Origin: Chamaecyparis obtusa
Lineage: Eukaryota > Streptophyta > Pinopsida > Cupressales > Cupressaceae
Direction: 5' to 3'
Assembly: GCA_027943335.1 (NCBI GenBank)
Contig: BSBK01001304.1
Coordinates: 871,001-935,000 of the forward strand
DNA length: 64,000 bases
This document shows, in pieces, positions 35,081 through 48,200 of this stretch (the stretch's first letter is position 1; each line of letters begins with the position of its first letter). Both the position numbers and the translations under genes were made by a program. The notes beneath the pieces were generated by a model. The model saw nothing but the letters and a program-made list of their open reading frames with translations, was not told the DNA's origin and did not search any database.

Positions 35081-37672
35081 TATCCTCGATTTTTCTCTTC
35101 CATCTTTCTTTCCCTATCAGCACCTTTGAGCATATCATTTTGAATCCTTGGCATATCATGATTTAACCTTTCAAGGAGCATTATCTAAAAGTCTTGGCTT
35201 CTTTCAAAAAAAATAAAATAAAATAAATTCAAAAAATGAAAAAATTTGAAAATGTACCTTAGTGAAAACCTGGAAACAAGCATCTTGGTAGTAAAAGTAA
35301 AGAGAAATAATTTTTTCCTATGGTGAAAACCACTCCCTTGTGGTACCTTGGATAAGTATAGTGATGAAAACCTAGCAATAAGGCATCATGCGTAGTTCTT
35401 CTACATATTTCATCCATTCTGTCTTCTCTCTTTGATCTTGACAATGTTGACCTATACATGAACATTTGGCTATCTTGTGAGCTATCTTATGATGATCTTA
35501 CTTTCATTCCATTCATGTTTACCTTTCATATTTATTTTCCTCCATTCATTCTAACCTTTCGCTATCATTTTCCCCTTTGGTCTTTATTTAATAAAAAAGA
35601 GTAAAAAAAATATGATGTTATGAAGCTTCTTGATGTGTCTACTCCTTTGGACTGCATCATTTCCTTATTTTGCATTATTCTTTTGTGGCTAATCCTATAC
35701 TGGCCTTTCATTTCTTGTCCAAATGTGCTTTAGATGACAATTTTTCCCTAGCTTGGGTACTCTTGAGGAGTTTTCCCTTGAGGATTTCTTCCCTTCATTC
35801 TCCTTCATTATCTTGTCTCCCATCTCTTCCACCAACTTGCTAATCCTTCTTGTTCTCCACCTTCCTAGACATTGGGACTACATAATGTGATCTTGCTTGG
35901 GAGTTTGATGCCCATTTTGTGTGGGGGCATCCATTGTATATATTATTGATCCTAAAAAAATCTAAAAATTGAAAAATATCCTAAAAAATGATCATCTTAG
36001 TGAAAACCTAGCAATAGGTGATTTGATGTATCTCAAAAAAATTATATATTCCAAAAATACAAAAAAATCAAAAAATACAAAAAAATATTAAAAATCCTAA
36101 AAAATTTGTCAAGTGGTGGAAACCTAGAAATAGGCGCTGCTTGGGACCCTTGCACCTAGGTCTATCAGTCTTGTGTGGTGCTCATTTGCTCCACTTTTTG
36201 TTGTGTCTCTCCTAGCCTGGAATTGACTCTCATCTTAGTCTAGGGGGCATCCATTGTTTTGTCTTATCTTGGGTCTCTTTGTGTGTCAAGGTTTCTCACG
36301 CAACTTCATTCAAATAGTGTTTCTCAACACTTTCCAACTGTGTTTTTCAACACTTCCCTAGCGTCGACTATTTTTCAACACTTATCAAATATCCTACTCG
36401 TAGTCTAGAATGATACAATATTTCTCATTGGTAGATATGATACTCAAATTTTGACTCTATGACCTACACACAACACTTAAACACTTGACTCACTGAGACT
36501 TGCTTGACTTTATTTCTTTGTGTGTTGTCTATGATGATTTCTTTTGATGAGTGTTCTCTCCCTAAATAGTTTTCGATGATGCATAGCTAGAAGACTGGGA
36601 GCACAAGGACATGTTTTACCTATTTTCTTCCTATGGGTATATTTTGTTGATCCTAACTATCATTAGCATTCATGCTTGTTCCACTTGACATGAAGGATCT
36701 ACAATGTATTATCCTTGATTATTTTATGCAAGTGCATGCTTATAGTCATCTTGACTTTCTTGTGTCTCGATGTGAGCATAATCCTACTATACTAAAATTA
36801 GGGAACCTTACTACACTAGTCATCTTGACCTAGTCTTTGGTGCCTAGGTGGGATTCCCACATCGCTATCTGATACAAATCATATTCATATACCCATAGTT
36901 ATACTAGTGTGTATTGTATGATCTTGTGATACTACCAATAAAGCTCAATGATGATTATTAGAGTCTAATAGCTTTGTAACCTTGCAAGTAAACCACTTTT
37001 CATAGTAGCTTGCATTCTGAGGTTCATGTTAGTTTAGTTTTTCATTTTGCATATTGGGAAAGCTCTCCTTCATATTTCTTTTGGACTTTTAATCAACTGT
37101 GATCACATTTTTATATTTATTTCCTTATCTTCTTTCATGATCTCAATCAAAATTTCCTATCTTAAATATTTGATCGATCTTGAGGCATCCTCTTTCTTGA
37201 GGCAAATTCTCTTTATTCTTTCCATTTCTTTTCACTTCTTCCAAACTTCTATCTTCCATTCACTTTCACCCCACTTTCACCCCACTTCTTTCCTTCTAAT
37301 TCAACCTTGGGGCATAGACTTTCATGCTTAATGATCTACCTTAGTTCTATGATTCTTATATCTTTCATCTTACATCAAGAACTTTATATTTAGTTTGACT
37401 TGATCAAATTTATCAATTTGTTGTTTCTCCTCTATCTCATTTCGATTTCAATCATGAGGGGGTAGTACCTATCAAACTTCAATCCTTGATTCAGCTTTAT
37501 CAATTAAACCTTGCTTGAGATTCTTATCTCTTATTTGAGACTTGACAATTACCTATGTACAAGGGTGTTGGCCTTTTCTTTTTCAATCAGCTTATCTTTT
37601 TCCTGATGTATTCCCATCCATCAAACACACATCTGGGTTTTTTTTTTATCCCAAATCAATCTCACATTAGTC
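35081..37672 (+). other. 3' internal region of element B, non-coding
   Basis: AT-rich, with no coding motif. It carries four dispersed copies of GTGAAAACCTAGCAATAGG or variants (about 35263, 35362, 36000, 36115), each near short A-rich AAAAATCCTAAAAA stretches. Sequence from 37468 to the PPT is repeated at 38629-38892. Confidence 0.5.
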
Positions 37673-37685
37673 AAAGAGGGGAAAA
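37673..37685 (+). promoter_or_regulatory. Polypurine tract of element B
   Basis: AAAGAGGGGAAAA ends exactly where LTR 2 begins (TGTATGCACCC). The same tract stands before LTR 3 (38880-38892). Confidence 0.85.
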
Positions 37686-38628
37686 TGTATGCACCCTAAA
37701 ATGGTCACCTATACTTTGGCCCCCCATTCTCCAATATATCAATTTCCTTAATCAATATTTTCAATTTAAATCAATTTCCTTGATCAAATCCTAATTATAT
37801 CATTTATTCAATTATATTTTATGGATTAACCATTTTATCCTAAGTCTTTATTTAATTAAAATGAATTCCCTCCCCTTTTATTAAATAAAAAGTCCCACTT
37901 TCCTCTTGTCCTAAGTTGCACAAATAAAGCATTATTCCTATTTTTTAAAAAGAGGAAAAGACCTTTTTGTCTCACATGGGGCACAAAAGTCAATGCTTCT
38001 TTCTCATTGCAGGAGATTTGTGCATAAGGATTGATCCCTCTTTCAAGATCCACCCTTGATCAAATCTTTTGCCTCTTAATCTCCATCGTCCATTTATATT
38101 TAAAAGGAGAGCTCTCTTCTTCTTCTAGGTTCCACTTTTTGGCTTCTTCTCTTCACATTCTAGGGGTCCACTCTTGATGCTAATCTTATGCTACAAGTTT
38201 TCTTGGTGACATTAGAGCTTTGGAGATCTTTTTTCATTTGGCTTTCATTCTTTCATTTTAGCTTAGCTTCCATAGCATTTTAGCTTAGTTTCTTTTATGT
38301 TATAGCTTAACTCACATAGCTTAATTAGCAAGGCTTGTAACACTTTCATTTCTATAGCTTAGTTACATTCTTGCATCTTCATCTTAGCATAGTTTCATTG
38401 CATTTCTATTTGTGATTCTTGAAGATATTGGCATTCTTTCCCTTGTCTCTTTGAATCTCCCATTGTGTGGTTTACTAGCAAGGTTTCATGATTAATAGGT
38501 CTAGTTGAGAGCCCTATAAACACCCTTTTGACTCCATGCCTAGGGAGCTCTAGGTCACTTTCTCAAGGTTTCCAAGCCAAGGATTCTCTTGGAAGTAACA
38601 GCTTAAAGAAGTGCACATTTTCAGTGTA
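37686..38628 (+). mobile_element. LTR 2 of element B, last two bases missing
   Basis: Preceded by a PPT and matching the other B LTRs over its length. It ends at CAGTGTA and continues into CCTATCAAAC, which is 3' internal sequence, instead of CA plus flank or PBS. The shared GTA at the junction (37465-37467 and 38626-38628) suggests a microhomology-driven tandem duplication. Confidence 0.85.
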
Positions 38629-38892
38629 CCTATCAAACTTCAATCCCTGATTCAGCTTTATCAAACCTTGCTTGAGATTCTTATCTCTTATTTGAGACTT
38701 GAAAATTACCTATTTATAGGGGTGTTGGCCTTGTCTTCTTTTTCAATTATCTTATCTTTTTCCTGATGTGTTCCCATCCATTGAACATATATCTGAGATG
38801 TTTTGTTATCCCAAATCGATCTCACATTTCAATTCCATTCTTTGACTACATGTGATCCCAAATCGATCTCACATTAGTCAAAGAGGGGAAAA
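38629..38892 (+). repeat. Second copy of B's 3' internal end with PPT
   Basis: Repeats 37468-37685 (CCTATCAAACTTCAATCC...AAAGAGGGGAAAA), with a further small duplication of ATCCCAAATCGATCTCACAT at about 38808 and 38858. Together with LTR 3 it forms the second unit of a roughly 1.16-kb tandem duplication. Confidence 0.85.
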
Positions 38893-39826
38893 TGTATGCA
38901 CCCTAAAATGTTCACCTAGATTTTGGGCCCCCATTCACCAATTTATCAATTTCCTGAATCAATGCTTTGCAAATATTTTCAATTTAAATCAATTTCCTTG
39001 ATCAAATCCTAATTCTATCATTTATTCTATTATATTCTATTGATTAACCATTTTATCCTAAGTCTTTATTTAATTAAAATGAATTCCCTCCCCTCTTATT
39101 AAATAAAAAACCCCCACTTCAATCTTATCCTAAGTTGCACAAATAAAACATTATTCCTATTTTATAAAAATAAGAAAAGGCTTTTTTGTCTCACATGGGG
39201 CACAAAAGTCAACACTTCTTTCTCATTGGAGGATATTTGTGCACAAAGGATTGAACCCTCTTTCAAGATCCACCCTTGATCAACTCTTTTGTCTCTTAAT
39301 CTCCATGGTCCATTTATCTTTAAAAGGAGAGCTCTCTTCTTCTTCTAGGTTCCACTTTTTGGCTTCTTCTCTTCTCATTCTAAGGGTCCACTCTTGATGC
39401 TAATCTTATGCTATAGGTTTTCTTGGTGACATTAGAGCTTTGGATATCTTGTTGCATTTTGCTTTCATTCTTTCATTTTAGCTTAGCTTCTTTTATGCTC
39501 TAGCTTAACTCACATAGCTTAATTATCAAGGCTTGTAACACTTTCACTTCTATAGCTTAGTTTCATTCTTGCATCTTCATCTTAGCATAGTTGCATTGCA
39601 TTTCCATTTGTGATTCTTGAAGATATTGGCATTCTTTCTCTTGTCTCTTTAAATCTCCCATTGTGTGGTTTACTAGCAAGGTTTCATGCTTAATAGCTCT
39701 AGCTGAGAGCCTATAAATACCCTTGTGAGTCCATGCCTAGGGAGCTCTAGGTCACTTTCTCAAGGTTTCCAATCCATGGATTCTCTTGGAAGTAATGGCT
39801 TAGAGAAGTGCACATTTTTATGTACA
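38893..39826 (+). mobile_element. LTR 3 of element B (934 bp)
   Basis: Complete copy, TGTATGCACCC...TTATGTACA, preceded by a PPT and followed by a PBS. It therefore has the context of both a 3' and a 5' LTR, as expected in a tandem array of elements sharing LTRs. Confidence 0.9.
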
Positions 39827-40045
39827 TTTTTGGCTCCCACCGTGGGGTGGAACACTTCTATTTTGCCTTTATTTTTCATGCATTTGCACTCATTTTTAGT
39901 CATCTTTAGCTTGTTATTTCGGATGTTTTTTTGTTTTTTGTTTGACAGAGTATCATACGATAGTTTTTCGCTATTTTTTCATCATTTTTAGCTTGCTATA
40001 TATGATATTATATGATATCATTTGATAAACATATGATATTATTGC
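39827..40045 (+). mobile_element. PBS and truncated 5' internal sequence of a second B unit
   Basis: The PBS TGGCTCCCACCGTGGGG (39831-39847) and the next 100-150 bases match 17303-17460 (AACACTTCTATTTTGCC, TTTAGCTTGTT.TTTCGGAT). The similarity fades into ATATGATAT-type repeats at about 40000-40045, after which A-type sequence begins. The rest of this unit is deleted. Confidence 0.75.
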
Positions 40046-40430
40046 AAATGAATTGATATCATTCCCTAAAGAAAGTAGAACTATAATCACAATGGAGGAA
40101 ACAACACGTAAGAGCTACAAAGAAGAATCTTTTCAAATGATGACATGGAGACCAAAAAGAATCAGTTCTACCAAGTCACAAATCCAAATAGAGTACACAA
40201 GGAAACACTTACGAACACTACCTCAAGTACAACATAACATGAAACAACATATAAAAGAGTAGAGATGCATATAGAGGGATAGTACAATAAGATTGATTCC
40301 TTTATCACCTTGCACCAAAAAGGTAACAAGGATCATATAAAATAATCTAACAACATTTAGCAAACACATTATGGGAGAAGCATAGTAAAACATAAAAACA
40401 CATGAAACACTACCATATAGGACTAGCCAA
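40046..40430 (-). other. A-internal sequence at the deletion junction, non-coding
   Basis: Lies between the truncated B unit and A's coding region. No coding motif. In A's own direction it follows the protease region and is where RT would be expected in an autonomous gypsy element. Confidence 0.4.
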
Positions 40431-43400
40431 TCAAGCACACCACCTACCCTCTCCACCTTTTTCTCTTTCATTTAAGGAAGGTGGGTAGCTCGAAAGAGGG
40501 ACTATATCCAACATAGTAGGAATAAGAGCCAGTTCCAAACAAGGATTCTCTTGAGAATCATAATGTTTGATACTAGGAGTAAGTGTCAATTGTGATGAAA
40601 GCATAATAGGTAAATCAATGTCAATGTCAATAGTCTCATATTCATCATTAACATCATCAAGAGTATCTTCTTCATCTAGATTAATCAAAACAAGATCTAA
40701 TATACAAATAGAATCAACATAATCTTGCATCTTAACATCATTATTAGCCAGTAAATGCTTCTAACACATCATGCATAGATTGATCAAAAGAAGGTAAAGA
40801 ACTTTGAATAACAGAAGTATAAGCTTTAGCTTGAGCATGACATTTCTTACGATGTTCACTAGAAGATTTATTATGTTTTGTATTGTTTGAAATATGTTGA
40901 GAACTACGACAAACAACTACAAGATCCTTCACAGGTTCTATAGGAGGATTAGTAGGATTCTCAACAGATTGACAAGCAATACTAGGAGCTTGATTAATAG
41001 AACCAGAAGCCATAGATAACAAAGGTATATAAGGTGTAGGTAAAAGACCTTGATTAAGATCCATCAAAGACATGCTTAACTCAAGAATCTTGCGATGATT
41101 ATAGGCTTGATATGAGAAAATGAGATTATCAAGCCGAGAAGGACATGAATTGGGTATTGAAGGCCAAAAGAAGTAAAGTGTAGAACAATCCATGGGCCTA
41201 GAAGGTTGATATAAACTATGGTTAATCACCATGACTTTTTCATCATGGATAAATTTAAGACACTTATGGATAGGAGAAAAAACAACATGCATGGCATTCA
41301 ACCAAGGAAAACCAAGCTTAACTTGAAATTGATCAGAAGTAGGAACAACAACAAAGGTAGTGTTCACAATTTTACCACCAAGTTCAACTGGAAAGTTAAT
41401 AGAACCAAATGATGGATAATTAAAACCATTATAAGTTTGAATCCATACATTAGATGTATCATAAGAATCACATTGCAAGTTTCTCATAAAAAGATTTTCT
41501 TTAGTAATAACATTGACTAAGGATGTAAGATCAACAAGATCAACAAGACAACCACACCTACGTATCTAAGAAATCCTAGTATAAATGTAAATGGGACCAT
41601 CAGGAGCTTTAACAAAGGTAATCAAGAGTTCCTAAGGTCTTTTATTATTAGGTTGTTTTCGAGGTATAGGTTGAGAGTCTAGTTTAGGTTGTGGTTTTGG
41701 TGTAGGCTAAGGTGGAAGTTGAGGTTGAGCTTGAGATTGAGGCTAAAGTGGAGGTATAGATTGAGGCAAAACAACATGCTCTACTTGGTTAACAATGTGA
41801 TTAAGATAATCCATCTTTGAATCATAAATAATATCCATAGAAGATGGCTAAGAAATGGTATTAGTATCATGTGTAGATAAATGATTCATTTAGATTTGAA
41901 GGTTTTAATTAGGAGGAGAGACAAACTTGTTCCTACTACAATCAAAATTATCAATAGATAAGGCATTAGAATCTATTAAACCTTGAACCTTATGCTTTAA
42001 AGAATAAAACTTCTCATTATCATGGTCATTTTGACAATGGTATTGACAAAAATATTTATAATCAAAGGATTTGGACACTATCATAGCAGGTAAAAGAGGT
42101 CAAATAGGAGGTAAAGTAATCATATTAGCTGTTAAAACCTATTCATAATAGCATGTAAAGATTTAGAAAGTTGAGTAAACATACAATTAAAATGAAAAGA
42201 AGTGGATGTAGAAGTGGCATTGTGAGATGCAATGACAACTTGATCAACAATTGTATTCACTTGTTTATTTATCTTGACATAGTTTTTTATTTTTTGAAAT
42301 TTGTTTTGATTAGGAGCAACATTACTCTTATCAACTGGAACAGGAGCCATTGGAGTGTTTCTGTCAAATTGAATCACTTGTACTTGATAATGATGAACCG
42401 ATACACAAAGTTATTGAAAAGAGGTAAATTCAGTAAGAAAAATCTTATCTCTAATATCCTTTTGTAAATTTGAAATAAACATACATTGAATATCCATATT
42501 AGGAATGGGATAAGAAATTTGAGCATGTAAATGCTTAAATCTACCAATGAATTCAGTCAATTTTTCTTTAGTGTTTTGTTTACAATGCATCAAATATGTT
42601 AAAGACACTTGCAAATGAATGTTATTTTGAAATTATTGAATAAAAGCATTGACAAGTTTTCAAAAAGTGTCAATATAATGAGGCAAAGAACAATACCATT
42701 TTAAGGCCTTGTCACGAAAAGTTCTATCAAACAACTTGGCTAAAATCCTATAGTCATGAGCATAGTCACTACAAAGGATTTGAAATGTTTTAGCATGAGT
42801 AACACGGTCTCCCTTACCATTATAATTCTCAAGATGAGGCATATCGGGTTGTTGAGGAATAGGAATACAAACAATTTCTATGGATAATGGACTTCCCATG
42901 TCACATGTAAGAATGCTAAACTTTTTTTGAGTTAAGGATGCAAGTTTTTGTAAAGAAGACTTTGAGAAAAACTGATGATTGTTGAATCATTAGAGGGAAT
43001 ATGAGGCATAGAAATAGTAGAAACACTAGGTAAAGTGTATGAAGTAGCATGAATGGAAGACACAACTAGAGGAACACTTGGAATCATAGTTGAAAGAGGA
43101 CTAGAATAAGTAAAAGGAACATTATGGTAAGGAGGTTGTGATGTAGGAAGGGACACAAGAGGAACACTCATAGTAAGAGAGGGAACCGTTGTAGTCACCA
43201 AAGGAGGGGTATAAGTAGGAATACTGGTTAAAGGAATGCAAGAAGTTTCTACACTAGTAACCAGAGGAATCAACCCTAAATATTGAGCTTCTTGAACTAA
43301 AGGTTTAACATATGAATGCACAAGGTGAGTGATACCACAAAGGATATTAACACCTTGATCATTATCACGAAGAACTTTCTTAAGAGACTCTATAGCTTGA

Positions 43401-43624
43401 ATAGAATCTTGATTATGGTTTTCTTGGATAAGCCAATTACCCATTTTATCAAGTTCTATTCAAATTTTTTGGACTTGTTTAGGAGGAATTCTTAAAGAAT
43501 CATCGTCATCATGAGATTATTAAGAAGATTTTTTCTCCATAATAGGATTGGAATCATGAGGAATCAAATTGTCATCCGAAATCATAAGAAAATGAGAGGA
43601 AGACTCAGGATCAAAGGCACCCAT
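40431..43624 (-). pseudogene. gag: Element A gag-protease, decayed
   Basis: Minus strand, starting at ATG 43624 (MGAFDPESSSHF) and scattered over several frames with many stops. The order is a Ser/Thr/Pro-rich N-terminal region (43444-42932), then a Ty3/gypsy-type capsid region (MPHLENYNGKGDRVTHAK, LFDRTFRDKALKWYCSLPHY; 42860-42660, continuing TEFIGRFKHLHAQISYP in 42614-42411). A retropepsin-like region follows, in which a CLVDLVDLTSLVNVIT stretch near 41550 stands at the usual active-site position, then KLGFPWLNAMHVVFSPIHKC (about 41310-41250). An acidic tail runs to 40431. There is no RT, RNase H or integrase. It lies next to A's PBS and 5' LTR, as gag should. Confidence 0.7.
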
Positions 43625-43834
43625 AAGTCTATGACTTCATCTAACTAGAATATTATAGGTAGGACTAGAGGTAGTAAAGCTCATATACCAATGCAATGCA
43701 AATGAACTAAACTAGGAAAACAAAAAGCAAGAACAAATGAATATTTTTGTATTTTTATTTTATATGAGATGCAAACACATAAAGGAAACTTAATACATGG
43801 AAGATCTAACACCATAAAAGAAATAGTTGTCTAT

Positions 43835-43847
43835 CACGGGTTCACCA
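43835..43847 (-). promoter_or_regulatory. PBS-like site of element A
   Basis: On the minus strand TGGTGAACCCGTG starts three bases after the LTR end (ATCACA, plus position 43851). It begins with TGG as tRNA-primed PBSs do, but I cannot assign the tRNA. Confidence 0.6.
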
Positions 43848-43850
43848 AAA

Positions 43851-45269
43851 TGTGATGTAACAAAAGGTGGTCACCAAAATGTAAGTGAACACATAATGTT
43901 ATCTTAAAAATGAAATGTCATGTGTGATCCTATAATGAATATGAGAATATAAGATGTACCTTTTAAGCTCAAATTCACAAAGGAAGATCCAAATTGATTA
44001 AGCACAAGAGGATGGTCAATACATAGATGAATCAATCTATAAAGAATATGAAGAAAGAGGATAACCTTGTATTCCGTTATGGAAAGTGTATATTGAAACA
44101 TTAAGTGAATTGAACAAAATACTAACCTCAAGTATGAAAGGTCAGGAAAATGTTGTTTTCTTATGTCTATGTATGGTTTCAGGGAATTATGCATCTGAAT
44201 ATCAGCTGAAAATGCAGAAATAGAGAAAACCCAGAAACCTTTTTCTTTTTTGAGTGAGGTCATTCTTGACCCAAGACAGGGGTAAGATCTTACATCGGGG
44301 TACAATCTTACCCCAAAAGGTCATCCTTGACCTACACTATTTCGATGGAAATTTTTTTTGCCGATCCCGGAAGTTCCCCGAAAAGGGTACTCAGATATGT
44401 ACTGATATTCACCATCTCGCACCTGGATCTACAAGATTTAAATGATATTTATTTATTAGATGAGGGGTTTTCCTTCGTCAAAATTTGGTTTGGAATCAAC
44501 CTTGAAATGTAATTTAAATTTCAATATATGAATAAAGTAAATGGAACTACTCACCTTGCTTATGTTGAAATCCTTGTGGAGGATTCAAATCCTTGAATCC
44601 ACAAGTAGGGATGCACCAAATGAATGTAGAATTGAATGTAGGATGTCTCAAATAAATTTCACTAGATATTAAACACCAACCTTGAGTGAATCTTTAAATA
44701 GGAAGAAGCTTGGATGGATGTGGATGGAGAAATCTTCAACAAGAGGGCTGCAAAGATATTAAATCCTTGAATGGCTATCAATGGATCTCCTTGAAAAATT
44801 GGATCTTGAATTCTTGGATTCTTGAGGATGAATGAATGGTTGAATTCTTTCCTTATCCTTCTTTCTTTCTTGATGATTTCTTGATCACTTGATTTCACTT
44901 TCTTGAATTCTATGGATGGTTGATGTGAAAATGAAAGAGGAAGGCTTCCTTTTATACTAGTTTACGACACAAACTTATAGAGAGACCGACATAGGAGAAT
45001 TAAATTCTAATTAAGCCCTAACCATTATAAATGGACATAGATTAAATAAAATTTAAGATTTTATCATTTTGAAATTTGAAACAGCTGACCCAAAAGCAAG
45101 AAATAAAACATTCTGAAGCCTGACATCTTGAAACCTACAAAATCTAAAATTTGGACCTAGGGTCAAGGATGAGGTAGACCTTGACCTAGGTCAAAGTAAA
45201 GATTATCCTTGACCTAGGTCAAGGTTGAGATCAACCTTGACCCAGAAGGTCATCCTTAACTTTGAAGTC
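43851..45269 (-). mobile_element. 5' LTR of element A, larger part
   Basis: Matches 12170-13600 from TGTGATGTAACAAAAGG onward and is cut at 45269 by element C. The rest of this LTR is at 62136-62321. On the minus strand a TATA-like TAGTATAAAAGG is at about 44949-44960. Confidence 0.85.
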
Positions 45270-48200
45270 TGTTAGCATGTGCAAAAAATTTCATGGCTCT
45301 AGCCCTTTTCCCTTGGGCTCTGTAGTTATTTTTAGGTCTCTACCTTTAGCCCTGGTTCAAATTTTTGAAAATATAGCTGTTGCATACAAAAATCCTTTGA
45401 AAAGTCCTGGCCCTTTTCTAATTTTGTGTTACCTTTTCGAGTCACTTAAAAACTTTTAAATGCACATGCTTTATATTTTGGTCAACCCCAGTGTTAACTT
45501 TTCCTAAGTTTCTACCCCTGATGAATTTAATGTTTTTCCTATAGTCCCTTGTGCTTGATATTTTCCTTAAAGCCTAAGTCTCAGCATTTAATTTTTCCTA
45601 TGTTTCAGCTTAATACTTTCTTGGGCCCCTCTCTGACACCATCTCCATCTAATGAATATCACTAAAGTGTAAGGGTTTTGTCAGAGGTATGCGAAGCTGC
45701 ACCCATCGTTGATTCATTTCTATGATGTAGCCTTTCTTTTCAAGTGGGTCCACTACCAAGTGTGTTCATTGGGCAGTATCTCATTGGTCCACAGGAGTAT
45801 GAAGTGGAGTGTTGTTAATGGGACCTGGTTCTCGGGCTTGTCAGAGGGTCTTGATCCTGTCAGTGAATTGATGAATGGCATATGATCTCATCGAGTGTGT
45901 CAGAGGCTTAAGATCTTGCGATGACCATTGATTTTGTTTTATGTCAGAGGGTTGTCAGAGATGGGAGGAGATTCTTGATCTAATGGTGGGTGTGTAATCT
46001 GATAGAATCTTAGATGGGTATGCAAACTTTAGATAGCCGTTGATCTTCCTGGCAAAGGCTTAGTGGTTCTGATAAATGTTTTGGAAGTTTGAAAAATTTA
46101 TGAAGGCTTTGCTCATTCATGTGAAATAGAGGCAGTTCTCTAAGTGTTTTAGTAGTTCAGCGAACAAGCATTCACAAAATCGCTAAACTTTCTGGCAGAT
46201 AGATAAAGTGTTTCATGAACTGGCAGTAACCTTTTGTCACTAGTTCGCTAAATGTGGGACTGAGGTTAATATTTTCTTGTGGTCTCCAGGTCGCGGAGTT
46301 AAAAGGTGGGTTAAGTTTTCTTTTCGCGAATTGGAAATGCATTGTCGCAGGGTCGCTAGAGGGTAAACCCAGGGTGGTAGTTGAGTTAAGATCATAAAAG
46401 ACCGTGAAAGGGAGAGATCTGATGGTTGTGACTTAAGGTTGATCTGATTTTAAATGTTGACCACCGATTTTCTATTAAAGCCATAAAATGACCGTTGAAG
46501 TCCAAATTCAAATTTATCGAGGGTTTCAGGTGACAAAAGGTACCAAAATTTATGGTTTTAATGGCTGGTTTCGATTGATTTGGTGGTGCTGGTTGTTGCA
46601 GACTGGTCTGAGGGTCCTTGTGGTAGGTGGCATGATGTTTTTGTACCAGGAGAAGTATGGTTTTGTGCTTGAGATATGTTTGCAAGTGGCTGATTTGACT
46701 AGTTTCCAGGGCAATTCCATATTGTTTTGTACTATTCTCACAGATTTTGATGATTGTAGATCCATCTAAGATTCATTTTCTTTGGGTTGCTTGTGTTTCT
46801 TCCCTTGCAATAAATTTTGATGTAGTTTTTGGTTGGTTGAGTTGTTGAAACCCTAACCCTAGTCACCCAAAGCTTGATGCATTCTTTTTGAGGATTCCAA
46901 GGTGACTAGGGGTATAAGAAGTAAGATGTTTTATTTTGAAAGGGTTCTGATCTTGATTAGTTCCAGGGAATTGTAGAAGGTGATATCATATTGTATTTGA
47001 TTGAATAGAATTTCCTTGTAGTCTTTTGCAGGTTATTGAAATAGTTTTCTCTCTTCTTTGCTTTGAACATGTACATGATTGATTATACTTAATACAATTA
47101 TTTCAAGATTTCAAGACTCTCCTTGGTGTCAATCTTGTGAATTCTAGATTTTTTGATCTATTGCATAGGATTACCTTTGTATATGTTCTAGTTTTCAGTT
47201 CTTGATCTAGGATCAAGTGAAATATACTTTGGATAGGACATAGATTCACTTTGATTTGTCTACAAAAGGATGTTATAAGTAGTGGATGGGTTGGAATTTT
47301 TGTCTTTATGGCTATGAGTCCTAGATAGTAGTTGGTTCATGTTCAATGTTTGTATTTGAGATTTGCCCAATGGATAATGGCACTGATGTAATGCCCAAAA
47401 GTTCGGGTCAAAACACAACCAACAAATTTTTTTTTAAAAGGTTATAAGTTCTTATGTTCATGATGCGGGTAAAGGAGTTAATGACAAGGTCTCAAAAGTG
47501 ATAAGAGGTCAAACCTCAAAAAGTTGTTATTCCTAAGGATGCTAGTTGGAACTCAATATAATCTGAATTCATTAATCATCTTGATGAACAATTTTGACGA
47601 TTTTCTGTCGATTAATCATATAGGTTAACCAGGAGGAATAGAATGCTTATAGCTAATTGTTATCCTATAAATAGGTTAACCAGTACCAATTATGTATATT
47701 TCAAGACCAATTTGATTATGAAAATTAAATTGATAGCTAATGAAAAATATTGAATATAAATTTCAATAGTCATCTATACCAGTTTCTGTTCAAAAGGAGT
47801 ACATATTAATCCAATTAATGATTACATTATACCAAATAATCAATGTACCTTTAACTAATTAATAAATCTAAAGGAAACATTATTTAATGATATATATTCA
47901 AAGATTAAAACTAAATTATATATATGAAATTAATTATAATATATTAATTACTTAATATAATTATTAATTAGTTAATATACTATAATATATTAATTAACAT
48001 TATATATGTGTCATAAATTTAGTAACATGATATCATATATAAATAGAAAAATAAATATTTAAACATTGCTAAATAACATCTAACTATTATTATTAACATG
48101 ACATTAATATCAAATTAACTTAATTAAGTAGCATCCTAAACTAACTTAACTAAAATAATAACTAACCCATTAATCTAAACATCCTACTAAACTAACAACA

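Larger units (their letters stand above)
14452..40045 (+). mobile_element. Large non-autonomous LTR element B with nested insertions
   Basis: Plus-strand element with an LTR at 14452-17302 (946 bp after removing insertion E), a PBS at 17307, a PPT at 37673-37685, and two successive downstream LTRs (37686-38628 and 38893-39826). The last LTR is again followed by a PBS and about 215 bp of 5' internal sequence, so its true right end is missing. The internal region, about 13.7 kb without copia F, shows no RT, integrase or gag-like domain of its own, only a decayed Ser-rich ORF. This resembles LARD-type elements, large retrotransposon derivatives mobilised in trans. A RING pseudogene and a LINE fragment also lie inside. 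The exact right boundary is an estimate. Confidence 0.7.
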
